Assembly: GCA_029834535.1 (NCBI GenBank) | Contig: JAQMWT010000367.1 | Location: 51,924 to 115,923, forward strand | Reading direction: 5' to 3' | Source: Chrysophaeum taylorii | Taxonomy: Eukaryota > Sar > Pelagophyceae > Pelagomonadales > Pelagomonadaceae | DNA length: 64,000 bases | Part shown: piece after piece, positions 1-11,430 of the stretch | Layout of the letters: the number at the start of each line of letters is the position of its first letter | Numbering within the stretch: the stretch's first letter is position 1 | Position numbers and translations under genes: made by a program | The notes under the pieces: generated by a model | What the model was told of the DNA's origin: nothing | What the model saw: the letters and a program-made list of their open reading frames with translations, nothing else | Databases searched by the model: none

Positions 1-19
1 TCCCAGCTCTGAAACAGAG

Positions 20-650
20 TTGTACATCAATTCGCACTTTGCCACCCTCCTTGGCAAGCTGGAGTTCATGCAAGTTGCCTGCAGACCTGACTTCTCGCAG
101 GCCTTGGGCAGATGTTCGCGTGGTATGCATGCACCTACGTATGTTCACGTCCAAATGCTAGAGCATTTGCTTTGCTACCTCAAGAAGCCGGAAAACCGCT
201 TACTTCGCCTCTGGTTCCATCCTAAAGGTAATGCCATTGAAGCTCACCTTCGCACTGTCTCCGCTAATCGAATTGATCTATCCACTGTGGTCGACTACCA
301 ACCGCAGGATGTATCTACTGGACAGTTTGACCCCTTAGTTGCCATGGTTGACGCTGACAATGCCCCTTCCTTAGCACAGGAAGATAGGAAATCTACCACC
401 GGGTTTGTCTTCTATCTTTTCAACTGGCTTATTGGTTGGAAAAGCCAACTTCAACCGATTGTCTCCTGCTCAACTCACGAAGCTGAGTTAATTGCCCTCA
501 GTATTTGTGCTGATGAGGCTGTTTGGCTACGCAGGCTGCTGTTGGAACTCTCCTTTGTCGCCAACCCCACCTTCTACGTCAACAATGCTAATGGTGAGAA
601 CACCGCTGACCCTGTCGACTTCGATGACAATGACAACCCAATTGCTGAAG
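20..650 (+). pseudogene. Ty1/copia polyprotein fragment: end of RT and RNase H
   Basis: This is the C-terminal part of a copia polyprotein. RNase H removes the RNA strand of the RNA/DNA hybrid during reverse transcription. The frame is open from before base 20. It shows the copia block VDADNA..., then RKSTTGFVF, then SWKS-like GWKSQLQPIVS, then STHEAELIAL with the catalytic Glu context, then DEAVWLRRLL and YVNNANG. These are the usual copia RNase H signatures in the usual order. The upstream part holds the RT-to-RNase H linker (ALGRCSRGMHAP, LEHLLCYLKK). The copia-like homology stops near 640-680, where sequence of a minus-strand gag-like relic starts, so the element is cut at its 3' end and no LTR is seen. 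The rest of the element lies outside the window. Confidence 0.85.
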
Positions 651-679
651 ATATGCGCTTCATCAGAAGCCTACCTCTC

Positions 680-2120
680 TTAGGTGGCATCCAAGGAGGC
701 AAGAATGGTGTGGAGGACGGCGCGGGTTTCGGAGTAGGAGTTGCGGATGTCAGCGAGGGCAGTTTCGAGTGCCTTGAGCTGGATGTCCTCGAGATGGAGT
801 TCAGCGTGGGTGGAGGCCGGTTCGCGGGCTTGGATGGCGAGCTTGGCGGTGGCGAAGGCTAATGCAGCGTCGGCTATGGTGAGTTTGGCGGCTGTGGAGG
901 ACAAAGCGTCATCCTTGAGGGTGAGCGTGGCCTTGGTTGTGGCTAAGTCGGCGGTTTGGGAGTCGAGTGCAGCCTGGGTGGTGGCCAACTCGCGTTGGAG
1001 CGCAGACGGAGGTGCATTGGAACTTGGAGAAAGAAGGTGGAGTGATGCTTGGGTGGTGACGGGAGAAGGGTCGTAGCCGTGGAGTGCGTAATATGCGGGT
1101 GGAGGTGGAAATCGGGGGGACAGCGACTTTCGAAAGGTGATGAAGATCGGGCAGGAGAGTCCGATGTTGTGGCGGCGGGAGCTTGAGCCGCGGAAGGAGC
1201 TTGGGTAGGAATGGAAGTGCCGGGGCCGTCGTGGCCGTAGGTGGCATGGTCTTGTGGGTGGAGATGAAAGTCGTGAGGAGAGTGACTTGCGGAAGATGAT
1301 GGATATCGGACAGGAGGGTCAGATGGTGGGGCGGCAGGAGCTTTAGCCGCGGTGGGGGCTTGGACATGAATTGCGGTGCCGGGGCCGTTATGGCCATAGG
1401 TGGCATGATCGTCGGGAAGGGAGTGGGTGTTGCAGCGAGTGGGTGGACGAGGATGTTGGGGAACTTGAAGAGATGGTGAAGGGGGAGTCGCCGAAAGTGG
1501 GGAGCTAGGCTCCAGTGAAGGAGGCGGAGGCTCCGGTGGAGTTGGTGGAGTGAAGGGAGTAATGAAGAGTGGTGGTGGTGGTGGAGTGTTCAACATCGCT
1601 GGTGCGATATTCGAACAAGGTGGAGTGTCCTCGTGTATGTGGGGTGTGCCGGGTTGTGGAGTAACATGGGCGATGCCAGGGTCCGGAGTGACGGCTGTTG
1701 AGGCCGAGACTTTGGCGTGGGGGGTGTGACATCCGGCGGGGTGGACGGCAGAGGGTGGTGGTTGTCCATTTTCGAGAACTTGTTGGATAACAGGAGGGGG
1801 GGGGGGGCATCGAGACAGTGGGGTCTTGGGTCGCAACTTCGAGGAAGTTTGCTTGAGGGGGTTTCCATAAGAACAGCTGGTGGGGAAGCCAGTTCAAGTT
1901 GCTCGTCCTGGTCTTGTTGCTCGTTCAGAGCTTCGATTCTTGCGGCGAAATTAGCATGTTCGGCAGCAAGTTTTGCGGCGAGCGCATCATGTTTGGCATG
2001 GAAATCAGCGTTGATATCTTTGATCTCTTGCAAGAGCCAGTGAGCTTATTCTTGTGATGGGGTGAATTGCATCAAATAATCCAGACTCAGACTTGTGACG
2101 TTGGGGTCTTGAGTCGCCAT
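680..2120 (-). pseudogene. Gag-like relic with proline-rich and coiled-coil segments
   Basis: Reading leftwards from an ATG at 2120, the frame starts MATQDPNVTSLSLDYL and meets a TAA near 2046. It then continues in the same frame with a charged helical stretch (QEIKDINADFHAKHDAL, AAKLAAEHANFAARIEAL). A long Pro/Thr/Ser-rich stretch follows over about 950-1850, split over several frames. An Ala/Leu/Thr heptad-like stretch ends it (about 680-988). The sequence just upstream of the ATG looks like an LTR or leader. I read it as the gag end of a copia-type element because it sits among copia fragments, but no zinc knuckle or capsid motif is visible. A host coiled-coil pseudogene is the alternative. 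Confidence 0.45.
1109..1411. repeat. Two tandem copies of a ~145 bp coding repeat
   Basis: Two diverged head-to-tail copies, about 1109-1266 and 1267-1411, share blocks such as GTGCCGGGGCCGT, GTAGGTGGCATG/ATAGGTGGCATGAT and GGATATCGGACAGGAGG versus AAGATCGGGCAGGAGAG. They lie in the proline-rich part of the gag-like relic, so the repeat would have lengthened a disordered protein segment. Confidence 0.7.
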
Positions 2121-2478
2121 GTTGTTGGGGTTGCTTTTTGCGCTGTTGCTTGGTTGCTTTCACACTTTTTGCACCAGTAGCAAGCGATTAGACTTGACTA
2201 CGGTCTTGGAAACTTCAGGAACTTCCAGAGATTGCTCTTACCTGGAAATCCGGGTCTTTGTCCGAGACGTCGATCGAGATCGATGTCTTTCGGAGGGACG
2301 TTTCTCTACCAGTACCGGACTGGGGCCAAACCTAGAGACACGCGAAAATCACGGTGCTCCTGGTAGATAATGATGGCAGTCGTAGTGCTGCCCTGACGCC
2401 CTGTTCCTAACGACACAAAGAGCAGCACGGTGTTCGACACTGCGATTTTATTGGTGATTGGGTGTGAGCGTGATAGGA
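2121..2478 (-). other. Putative LTR/leader upstream of the gag-like relic
   Basis: No coding signal is supported here. On the minus strand this stretch lies directly upstream of the gag-like ATG at 2120. It separates that relic from the truncated copia RT, which ends at a long homopolymer. It is the expected place for a 5' LTR and primer-binding site. I could not find a matching second LTR in the window, nor a clear tRNA-complementary site. Confidence 0.3.
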
Positions 2479-2495
2479 GGGGGGGGGGGGGGGGG
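2479..2495. repeat. G17 homopolymer at a copia truncation point
   Basis: A run of 17 G. On the minus strand the copia RT frame (ending LLLAIARDRKFDL) runs straight into this poly-C, and the homology stops. The break therefore coincides with the homopolymer. Confidence 0.9.
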
Positions 2496-3540
2496 ACTGA
2501 CCCTAAATCAAACTTTCTATCTCTAGCAATAGCGAGCAACAGTCGGTTGGTAGCGGGCATTGCGGTCGGCGAGGAAGTGGCATAGAAGTCAATGCCAACA
2601 CGTGCCAAGAAACAGCTGGCAACTAGGCGAGCTTTATAGCGATCAGAAATGCCGTCAGCAAAATACTTAATCTTCAGCACGAGGTTCGTTGAGATGGACT
2701 CGTTGAGATGGACGAACGATCCGGCGGCAGTGGTTCCAGCTCGAAGACACCATTGGAGCATAATCCTTCAATCTCCTTGCGAATCGGCGCGATGTGATTT
2801 AACTTATCTTCTTCGCTGAGACCCTTGAGTTCTACGATCTTTTCAGGTTCATATACGATGTTGTCGGAGGTTACGAGCTGTAACGCGACATGGTCAATTT
2901 GCTGTGAGTCATAGTCCACAACTTCCCGAATGATGTCTTGGTTCGGGTCGCTTTGGCTTAAGAAGAGATGTCCAAGTTCGCCGGAGTCGTGCATAAAGGC
3001 GTGCCTGTGGCGAGAAGCTACATGGTAGTGCTGGTGTGCAGCGACGTCCCAACTGAGAGAGGAGCTCATACAACAGTAGTATTGATTCCATTGTCGTGCG
3101 TAATACTCTTCGGGTGAGAGTTCGTCATAACACGTGTAGTTCTCGAGAAGATTGTTATCGTTGTCTAGATGGTCGACTAGAACAGACGAATGGTGCGGCT
3201 TCTTAGGGAAGTCGACATGCAAGAGTTCAGCGTCTGTTTCTATCTGCAGATCCAGCGCGGTGCCGCCTGACATACCATAGTCTTTAGTAGTTTGTGCGAG
3301 AAGGCATGCTCTCGGGACATCATCCGGTTGCTTAGTATGTCTCCTTATGTTCAGATCTGACACAATGCTGGCGGCATGAACTTGGTGCAGATCGCGGACG
3401 CTGATGAGAAACATCAATGTGCTAGACATGTTGGCGGTGGCGCGTGCTGTGGGCTGATCCTGCTGGTACTTCCAGTTGCGACCATACTTGGAGGCGAGAA
3501 TGCATCTGGTGAACAATTGTCCGTGTTCAACGCGGTACAC
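2496..3540 (-). pseudogene. Copia reverse transcriptase, N-terminal part, with upstream linker
   Basis: The RT start is clear: NGVFELEPLPPD, then (in another frame) LVLKIKYFADG, DRYKARLVA, RVGIDFYATSSPTAMP and ATNRLLLAIA. These are the copia RT N-terminal motifs, normally ending in TFSPV. The YVDD active site lies beyond the truncation and is absent. The 2674-3540 frame upstream gives the acidic, poorly conserved integrase-RT linker. There is a frameshift near 2690, where a short duplication (ATGGACTCGTTGAG) disturbs the frame. Confidence 0.8.
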
Positions 3541-3556
3541 TATGAAGAGTTCATCC

Positions 3557-5073
3557 TTAGGGATGCGGAAACCGCGGTCGTCCGTGAAATCTGCTTGAGT
3601 TTGTCACTCTGATTGCGATGGACAATGACCTGGGTAAACCTGAGTCATCGAGGACAACCTGTAGGTGGTCATATCGCTTTGGCATCGGGATGCTGCCGTC
3701 AGGTGGAGGCGGCCTGTTGAGGAATGAGAAGTCCTGCTTGGGCGGCTCTTCATCGTCTGAATTTGGGTTGATACCAGAGGGTTGTTGGTCCGAGTCGGTG
3801 TCTTTGTCATCGGGTTTGTCGTCGTTGTCGGAGACATGAGTCTCGCCCTCTGATGGTGTTTCGCCCTCAGTCAATGATTCCTGTCGCGTTGGCTGGTTGC
3901 TGAAAGCCGGAGGCGGAGTGTGTTGCCGAGGGTCGGTTAGGAACTGAGCCTTGATGTGCTCAATTTCTATGTTGCGATTTACTGGCAAATCTGCGTCGAC
4001 ATGGAAGTCGTTTGACGTGACGATTTTTCCGTACTTCCCCTGATGTACAAGCAAGATGGAGCTATGGGCATCACGAACAAATCTGTCAGTGCCGGGGAGG
4101 TTGGCCAAGTAGTTGCTGCTGTGGAAAAAGGATGCGGACACGCTGGAGGGTTCCAGTTTCTGGCGTTTCGGGTACACGAAGGTGACAGGTTCGCCAAACG
4201 GGAGGAGTTTAAGAAGCGGCGCCTTTGACTACATGATACGTATGGGAATGGTGCAAGATATGTGATTGCGTGAGCGCAAGACAGGAGAGCGTTGATTGTC
4301 AGCCTGGACCTTGTGCAGCAGAGCAAAGGGGTAGTAATACTCAACGCGAATGGACTTCCCTCAATGCGGATGTGGTGTAAGTTCAAGAGGCGAATGACAG
4401 TGCCTCGAGTGTTCTCCTTGATGGTGTTTTCTGCGAGGTTCCGCTGGTGGAGGTGGCAACCAAGGATCTGAATTTGGATACCGAGCTGCACCTTGAGTGG
4501 GTGAAAGACTTCAGAGCGAAATGTCGAGAAGGCGTCGGAGGATATCATCGTTAGTGTACGTCGAATTCGACCTTAACGACGTTGACCACATAGAGAATGC
4601 CTGCGAGAACATCTTGTGCGTCCAATTTTCGCAGGAAGTACAACCATTTGTGAGCCGAGACGACGCAAAATAAAGTGCACTATGCAACGAAATCTACCAT
4701 AGCACTTGCTGATACTCGGGTAGGGAACATCCATGTGGAGATGCTGGCCAGGAGCATAGGCCAATTCGTCATGCGACCAAGAATGATTCTTATGGTTGAA
4801 ACCAATGTGCGACTTGCAGCGCTTGAAGTCGCCGTAGTCCTGCAGGTACCGACCATCACCTGGGCGGAGGTTGGTGACATTAGCGGCGATAGTGCGGCGA
4901 AGAACGTCTGGCTGTTGGTGGTGGATGCGGTGCCAGCGAGTTACCATTATCACTCTTTGGGCATGCCGAATGGTGCCGGGCTTGTGAAAGTGGGGCAATG
5001 CGGCGGTCGATGTGCTTGGAGGGTTGGCTCTTTTGTCGACTCTTACATTGGCGGCGGTAGCGGCGGCGAGCAA
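3557..5073 (-). pseudogene. Copia integrase with GAG-pre-integrase zinc region
   Basis: Integrase inserts the cDNA into the chromosome. The upstream part has RWHRIHHQQPDVLRR and FKRCKSHIGF, matching the copia pre-integrase His-His-Cys zinc region (usual form LWHRRLGH...C..C). PGQHLHMDV follows and holds the first catalytic Asp. In another frame (3979-4548), SEVFHPLKVQLGIQIQ and HQRNLAENTIKENTRG hold the catalytic Glu region. The downstream 3557-4177 frame (DRFVRDAHSSILLVHQGKYG and a Glu/Asp-rich tail) is the integrase C-terminal extension. At least two frameshifts separate the parts. Confidence 0.75.
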
Positions 5074-5229
5074 GGTTTCGCGATTTGTCGAGTCGTGCGA
5101 CTATTGAATCGCAGCGCGGCGCGCGTCCGCAACAGCACCGAACAGGGAGGCGAATTTGAGTTCCTCTACTGCTAGGAGACGGCCAGATATTGTTGAGAAG
5201 AAGTCCGTGATATGGCAGATGGCTCCAGG

Positions 5230-6990
5230 ACTAGAAATGCCATTGCGAAGAGTGTCCCATTCGAGATGAAGGTTCACGTGGTGATGCGAGGCATGGAGGG
5301 TGAGGACAGCATCGTACCTGGCCAGCAGCATGTTGTGCGGGACAGCGTTGTCCAGTGCCTTAAACGCGAAGAACGGTGGGTGCTGACGGAACCGGCGGAG
5401 GAGCTCTGGGTCCGAGTGGTGACCGAATCGTGCGATCTCGTTGAGAGTCGCGTATCGAATGCGATCTGGGGAGACCAGGAAGGGTGCGTTCGAGTAACTG
5501 TTGTTGGTGGGGTACGAGCCAGTGACCGAGTAGCACTTGGTGCTTTTCTGGAGTGTGTCGCCGACATGGCCGACATAGTCCGCGTACGTGGGGCGTGCCT
5601 CGGACATTATTAGTCCTGTGGGGTCATCGATAGTAATTATCCCTCGTGAGTCGATCGCGGCAAAGCCTGGATGCGAACGGTTCATATAATGGACCCACGT
5701 TGAGCGGCGCGAGGAGTTGTGTGCGGCAGCTAAAGAGGTGGTGAAAGCCACGACTAGAAAGGCGGTACCCTCGGGAACAGACATAGAGGAGGCGTGTAGC
5801 GGCGAAAAGGCGGCGGTCTGGTGGGGACAATCCAGGATCTGGGGAACTCGCGAATGGATCGTGAGAGATGCGCGCTCGAAGTAGCCGCATGCGAGCGCGG
5901 TAGCGGCAGTGCCTGGGATGGGTCCATCCAACTGGTATGCGTGTGCAGACTCTGATGCATGATAGCAGCGAAGCGTGATCCAAGCAGCAAGAGTGGGATG
6001 CGATAGCAGATGATAGTGCAGCAATGTGAAGACCAGGAGATTTGGTATGAAAGCCATGGAGGCAAGGGGGTGCCGTCTGCGTCCAGTCCGAGATCCAGGA
6101 AGGGCGCCTTTAGACGTGCGACCATCTGACAGATGCGGGCGTTTTCGGAAATCGAGAGCCACGCATCGGTTGTGGGTGTGTACAAGAAGAGGGCCTTGTG
6201 GCTATAATAATCCAGGGTCGAGCGAGCGACAGTGCCGCGAAGAGCGGGGGCAGATACCCATAGGACTGCTTGGATGGTTTGAACTGGATCCAAGAAGGGA
6301 ACCATGCTCGGAGGGGATATGAGCCAGGGGGAGGCATTTTTCTCGCGATTGTAGCCATCTAGAGGGTGCCGAGCGAAAACTGCGAGGTAGCGGTTCTTGC
6401 TGATGGCGTCGCCGAAGGATGAGGCGTTGTAGACACCGGAGTGTGACGGAAGTAGCCCATACCTTTATAATGTTTGGCGAGTTGCAAATACTCGTGGTGT
6501 GTTTTCGGGTTTGGGGGAACGTTCTCGACATAGCGTAGGTTGGGAGCGTACAACGAACGAAGCGAGCTTGCTCCTTGACAAAAAGGTCGGCAGTCGCTGG
6601 GGTCGCATAGCCGTCGTAGTCTTTCATGATGCTCAGATGTTGACATGGTAGAGTGAAAACTGCCATATCGAATCGAGGCATGCGAACTTTTCCGTTTTGG
6701 AGGTCGGCAGTGAGTTGCCGAAGATCCCCATAGTGCTGGGCGTCTGGAAACAGACGTTGCGTGCGAGCACGCAGGGTGGGGTTAATTTCGCAGGTGGCTA
6801 CGACAATGATTTGTTTGTCGAATCTTTTTGCGAAAGGAAGCGAAACCCTCTTGGTGGAGTCCACCTGCAATGATGGCAACGTGTAGCGGAGGTGGTTGTG
6901 TGGACACAGGGAGGTCCGCGGTGCCAGTGAGTGCATATTCTAAATAAGGGCTGGGCAGTCTGAAAGACTCCGTCAAGAAAGCAGAGTGGA
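5230..6990 (-). pseudogene. C5-cytosine DNA methyltransferase domain inside the copia element
   Basis: All diagnostic C5-MTase blocks are present in order over several frames. Motif I is HVAIIAGGLHQEGF (about 6862-6893). Motif II is ATCEINPTLRARTQRLFPD with following GDLRQL. Motif IV is DMAVFTLPCQHLS, with the catalytic Cys codon at 6643-6645. Motif VI is YVENVPPNPK (about 6500-6535). Motif VIII is SKNRYLAVFARHP (about 6364-6410). After a long target-recognition stretch come IX (RIRYATLNEIARFG, about 5420-5465) and X (ALDNAVPHNML, GN changed to DN, about 5325-5360). The family transfers a methyl group from SAM to C5 of cytosine. Frameshifts between motifs show this copy is dead. The same-strand position between the upstream region and integrase argues that it belonged to the retrotransposon. 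Confidence 0.85.
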
Positions 6991-7165
6991 CTTGTAGTTT
7001 GGCGAAATCGAGGGTGTGAGACATGGACCGAGCTTTTGAGACCTTAGTGGTGATTGCACAGAACTTAGTAGTGATTGCACAGAATTCGACTAGGCAGTGG
7101 TTAAGGCACTGAGAGACCATCCCGCCCCACCGTGTGATTTTGGCAGGGCAGATTTCAGGGAACAA

Positions 7166-7771
7166 AGGTTAGGTCCCCCTAGCCTCGGCACACGACAGAC
7201 GATACATAGAAACACACCAGGTTAACATGTGGTCCTACATACGTACGGGACGCGCTAGTTCATGACGAGCTTGGACGCAAATCAGGGACTAGAGATTTGG
7301 TGTGAAAAGGGAAAAAAAAAGGTAAGGAAGAGATCGCGTTCTCGACGGACGGAATTAGGGTAGGAGTTAGCAGATTTCTCTGCACCCCCTCGAGATGTCT
7401 TGATGCAGAGCAATATGGCATCTCGTTTGAGAAATGTGATAAGAAGGACGAAAGGACGAGATCGGGACGAACAAGTAGTGCACCTCAGAGGTCACATAAG
7501 TGGTACAACATGTTCATCATCAGACACAAAGGTGTCAGGACTTAGATGACTTGGTCAGAGAGGTAACGCTCTGAATGCTTTCGGCGAGAGAAGCTTTGAA
7601 AGAAGGTAGCGTATGTGGGGTAGTTAATGGTGACGGTGAGGAGATTGCTTGATCCTCGAGTATTTCGCATATGGCGGAAACATCATCATCCTCAGGTTCA
7701 GCAGAGGGATTGATGCTCTTTGCTGAGCAATGCTGAGGTATGATGCGGTGAGTAAGTGCAAGCAGTTGATT
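7166..7771. other. Non-coding stretch, nothing recognised
   Basis: No open frame of note on either strand. It contains a short A-run near 7313-7320. It could hold remains of the copia 5' LTR, but no paired LTR was found. Confidence 0.4.
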
Positions 7772-8667
7772 TCAGATTTGCGGAATGAGACTGCTCAATT
7801 GTAGATCGTCGAGATGATCTTCAATAAACTGCGGAGTAGCAAAAGAGTCTTGGAGTGACTCCACCTGTTGTAGAGACGGGTGATGAGTCAGTTGAATTAG
7901 ATCATGACGAAGTCGAAGAAGGGTGTCATCGGGCACACCATACTTGAGATCATGTTGGTCGTGAAGCGCAAGGGTGAGTCGATTCAACAGTCACACACTT
8001 TGAATAATGTCACTAGTAGAATATTGGTGCTGGAAGTAGCAGGGAATAGTCGGTTCTCCATGTCACTTATGTTTGTGACATCATTGCGCAAGTCAGACCG
8101 TAGATCGGCATTTTCAGTTGTCAGGTCATGGATGCGTCGCGGGGAGAGATTTGACCCTCTCCGGGTACATGGTAGAGGCCGCGTGCGGCCTTAGGCGTGT
8201 ACAGACCATTCCGCTTGTCACATGCTACTACACAAGGTAGGGATTTAGGCCCTAACTCCTTAAGGACATTAGGTCCCATAGAAGCTTTTACACTGACAAC
8301 GAGGAACGAAGCTTCTGCTAATTAAGCAGAAGACCCCATACCTAACGGTACGCACCTGGTGGATTTCTCATTGTTGGAAGAAAGCTTCAGACCTAGTTCT
8401 TCATAGTCTTGAAAGTAATAATTGCGGAAGGGCAAGGAAGAGGGAGATATGAGGGAAAGCCGTGTTACAGAGAGAAAACCCTCATGTATAAGGAGTGAGA
8501 AAAGAGGTGCGAGAAATTCCAGCGTCGTTCACATTATGGTGTAGCTCTCTGGACCCCCTCAGCGTGTGGAAAAAGCTTAATGCGTTCCAGATGTTCTTGA
8601 GTGTGAAGCTTGTGTACGATACATGAAAGCATCGAGTAACTTAAACAAAAACAACAACATAAACGAT

Positions 8668-8896
8668 AACTAACTAACTAACTTCAGACCTCTCCCGAGC
8701 ATGGGAGCCAGGCCGGACCGACAGGAGCCAGTCCGGAATCACGGGCCTGTAGACGAGGAGCGCCGAAAGGTCGGTCGGCGGAGAGTGACCATCAAGCTTG
8801 TCGCCATACGACGAGGAGACCGCGATGTGACTGACAACCAACTCGTCGATGACCTTCCGTCTTCGCCCCCCAGCCATACCCCATATTTATGTTTAT
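8668..8896 (-). mobile_element. 5'-truncated non-LTR retrotransposon tail with 14 bp TSD
   Basis: A 229 bp minus-oriented insert ends at its 3' side in a (TTAG)n tail, read on + as (CTAA)n from 8668. Perfect 14 bp target duplications flank it: ACAACATAAACGAT at 8654-8667 and 8897-8910. It matches the 3' two-thirds of the 9041-9410 copy in inverted orientation. Variable 5' truncation, a short tail and long TSDs are the marks of target-primed reverse transcription by a LINE machinery. It sits inside the broken coiled-coil gene. Confidence 0.88.
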
Positions 8897-9040
8897 ACAA
8901 CATAAACGATGAGGTTACATAACAATTAACATGAGGAGGATGAAGTTGGACGTGTCGTTACGTTACGTAACGAGTCTGCATCCATCGTGTCTGACGTATG
9001 GTCCAATTCATCATCACTATTTTCGTCAAGTTTCTTTCCC

Positions 9041-9410
9041 CTTACCCTGATCGCCGACTGCGGTTGCGATGGAGGACGGTGCCTCATGAATCCTGAGCCT
9101 TGCGAGGGCATCCGCCCTCCCGGCGTAGGTTGGCACCTATTCGCCTCCCGGGCGGGCCGGTTGGCAGCCGGAACGTTCGCAGTGGGACGGGGTATGGCCG
9201 GGGGGCGAAGACGGAAGGTTATCGACGAGTTGGTTCTCAGTCACATCGCGGTCTCCTCGTCGCATGGCGACAAGCTTGATGGTCACTCTCCGCCGACCGA
9301 CCTTTCGGCGCTCCTCGTCTACAGGCCCGTGATTCCGGACTGGCTCCTGTCGGTCCGGCCTGGCTCCCATGCTCGGGAGAGGTCTGAAGTTAGTTAGTTA
9401 GTTAGTTAGT
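9041..9410 (+). mobile_element. Full-length copy of the (TTAG)-tailed short element
   Basis: It starts CTTACCCTGATCGCC and ends with five TTAG units, and is nearly identical over its length to the 11502-11865 copy. The flanks TTTCTTTCCC and TTTCTTAAAT look like a decayed TSD (7 of 10 bases match). With the 8668-8896 copy it forms an inverted pair separated by about 145 bp, so the transcript could fold back on itself. Confidence 0.82.
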
Positions 9411-10561
9411 TTCTTAAATTATGGGGAAGACGTGACATGGTCTTCGAGATCATCGTTATTAGTAGTGTTGTTCACAGCCGTCGCGTCACCGAGATCAGCA
9501 AGTGGTGAAATCACGGAAGACAAGTAGGACATAGCAGCAGCAGGTGGTAGAGTACGCAACTCTGTTGCAGGGATAACATGTTCCTGTGCGTCAGACATAG
9601 CGGTATGTAAACCAACAGCTGTATTTTCGATTATAAGTCGTTGCGCTTCCTCAAACGTGTTTGGAGGAGACTGACCAACTGAAGTGATGAGTGACTTTGA
9701 AACGAGGTGAGCTAAAACAGCAAGAGTGGGCAATATGGCATCCTGACATCTGGTAGTTAGAAAGCAAATCATCCAAGAGTGACACATGCTTGGTGTTATC
9801 AGTTAATTGCGCGGTGAGAGCATCATTTGTACTTTGAAGTTGAGTGATGGTCTCCAAAGCATCGGAAATTCGTTGGTCACGTTCTGATAGTTGCTTATCA
9901 CGCTTGGCGATGTGCAAAGAAAGTGACTGGATTTCCTCTTTTCGAAGTCGCAAAGTTTCGGGAACGTTATCGAGAGGCTCTGCTGTAGGGGTAAGCACAG
10001 CTTGTTCATGTTCGTACTCAACTTAAGACAATTTAGTGTCTGAAAATGAGTCTATGATTACGGAGGGATAACCAGCATAAGCACATTCTTGAATGCGGTC
10101 TGGTGATCTGGGACTATTTAAGGCAGTAGTCCACCATCGGCGGCAATGTCTCACGAGAGGAAGTGTGAATCTGACGTGAGACATCGCTAACGAAACACTC
10201 AATGAGAACTGCAAGAAGTTCTTCAGGGTTTGTGACGACACAAACTTTGTCTTCGACGGACTGTAACAGTGACCAGGACGTGACAAGTATTTCAATGTTT
10301 ACAATTGAAATATGGGGAAGTTGCAAAAGAAGCGGAAAGTTATCATCGTCTGGGCTGACTACTATGTCAGAGCTATCAATGTTGTGAGCAGCCATGTATT
10401 TTAGTAGCGCGCTTTGAGCAGTTTTTATTAATTGGAATGGACTTTCCAAAGCGCGGAATGGCGGCTCTAATATGGGCTGAAGGGTCATTATCACATGAAA
10501 GTAGAAACTGGTATAGACGGCTCTTCATTAATGCGGCACCGTGCTGTGAGAGGTTACACAT

Positions 10562-11430
10562 AACACATATCCATAAGTAGATGGGGCGTGCGATTGCAAA
10601 GAAATCTGCTGCCTCTTACCCTTATCCGTCCGTTGAGAACGTGATCTCTTCCTTACCCTTATTCTTCCTTTATACACAATCAAATAATCCTCTGATTTTT
10701 GCTTGCGCTCATCATCATGGTATAGCGCGTCCCGACGTATGTAGCACTATACACTTTACCTTTCTCGTGTAGTTCTAGATGCCGCCTGTCGTGTTCTGAG
10801 GATATAGGGAACATACCTTTTCATTTCCCGAATTAAACACTTCCAGACGTTCATGATGAGACGGGATGGTTACCCAGGTGACTTACCACTGCTTGCTAAA
10901 TGCTCTGCAGGTTATGGGCCCAGGCGGGTCCCTGAGAAACCATGTGTAAAAACGCGCACGTAACCTATGGGTATTGGGCTGTTACCGCGCCGGCCCAGCC
11001 TCGCCACGTAAACACGCTTGTGAATACAGCGCCATTACCATCGGGCTGTATATAATATTTTTTTGCACACGTGATCGTGTAACCTTGTGTGCACCTGTTC
11101 ATAGTATCGTATTGTCATGCCAATGTTGATGTGTGTGTAATTGGCTAACCTGTACTCTTGCACACATGTTATGGAATATTTTGGGTACGTCCACTCGTAC
11201 ATTCCATGGCAATGCACTTAACAAGCTCCTTGAGAGCACCAAAACCAACCAGCTGCCTGAGTGACTACGCTCAGCGACACTACTCTGGACTCACAGCTTG
11301 CACAGTCGTCAAATAGACATCTTTCCATCGAAAACGATGAGTGTACATAGACACCGATAGACAGACCCCCTTAGAATGTCTAGACAGTGTCAACTGCGTG
11401 ACCGAACCCACAGGTTCCCCGTCAACTGCT
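10562..11430. other. AT-richer non-coding stretch, nothing recognised
   Basis: No frame with recognisable homology on either strand, and no repeat or RNA gene that I can support. It ends at the ATG of the gag-like gene at 11431 and may hold that element's LTR or leader, but no partner LTR was found. Confidence 0.35.

Larger units (their letters stand above)
2496..7165 (-). mobile_element. Decayed Ty1/copia retrotransposon carrying a DNA methyltransferase
   Basis: Minus-strand copia element with domains in the order DNMT (about 6900-5290), integrase (about 5070-3900) and reverse transcriptase (about 2900-2496). Reading frames are broken many times by frameshifts and a few stops, so it is a dead copy. 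RNase H and the 3' LTR are missing, cut at the G17 run. No 5' LTR was recognised to the right. The copia order integrase before RT holds. The DNMT lies upstream of integrase, where gag and protease normally sit. The adjoining coiled-coil pseudogene (7772-10561, same strand) could be its gag. Confidence 0.75.
7772..10561 (-). pseudogene. Broken coiled-coil protein gene, split by non-LTR insertions
   Basis: Pieces read leftwards in a consistent order. One is an N-terminal stretch at 10561-10023 (ALESPFQLIKTAQSALLKY, NIEILVTSWSLLQSVEDKV). An in-frame stop near 10024 follows, then heptad-rich sequence (RLRKEEIQSLSLHIAKRDKQ, LSERDQRISDALETITQLQS). A frameshift leads to 9787-9419 (KSLITSVGQSPPNTFEEAQR, AAAMSYLSSVISPLADLGD). 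After the inserted repeats comes a second charged helical piece near 8170-8040 (LTTENADLRSDLRNDVTN) and a tail at 7987-7772. The helices suggest a structural or gag-like protein. It lies just upstream of the copia-DNMT on the same strand, so a gag of that element is possible, as is a host pseudogene. No family was recognised. Confidence 0.45.

Noticed and set aside
8040-8170. Possible intact host gene in the coiled-coil region 7772-10561
   Set aside because: Stops and frameshifts interrupt every segment, and I found no consistent GT-AG intron set that would repair it.
8320-8345. Short palindrome CTTCTGCT-AATTA-AGCAGAAG
   Set aside because: 8 bp arms in AT-rich non-coding DNA are expected by chance in a window this long and have no supporting context.
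11035-11430. Candidate LTR upstream of the gag-like gene
   Set aside because: No second copy and no TG...CA pair could be found in the window.
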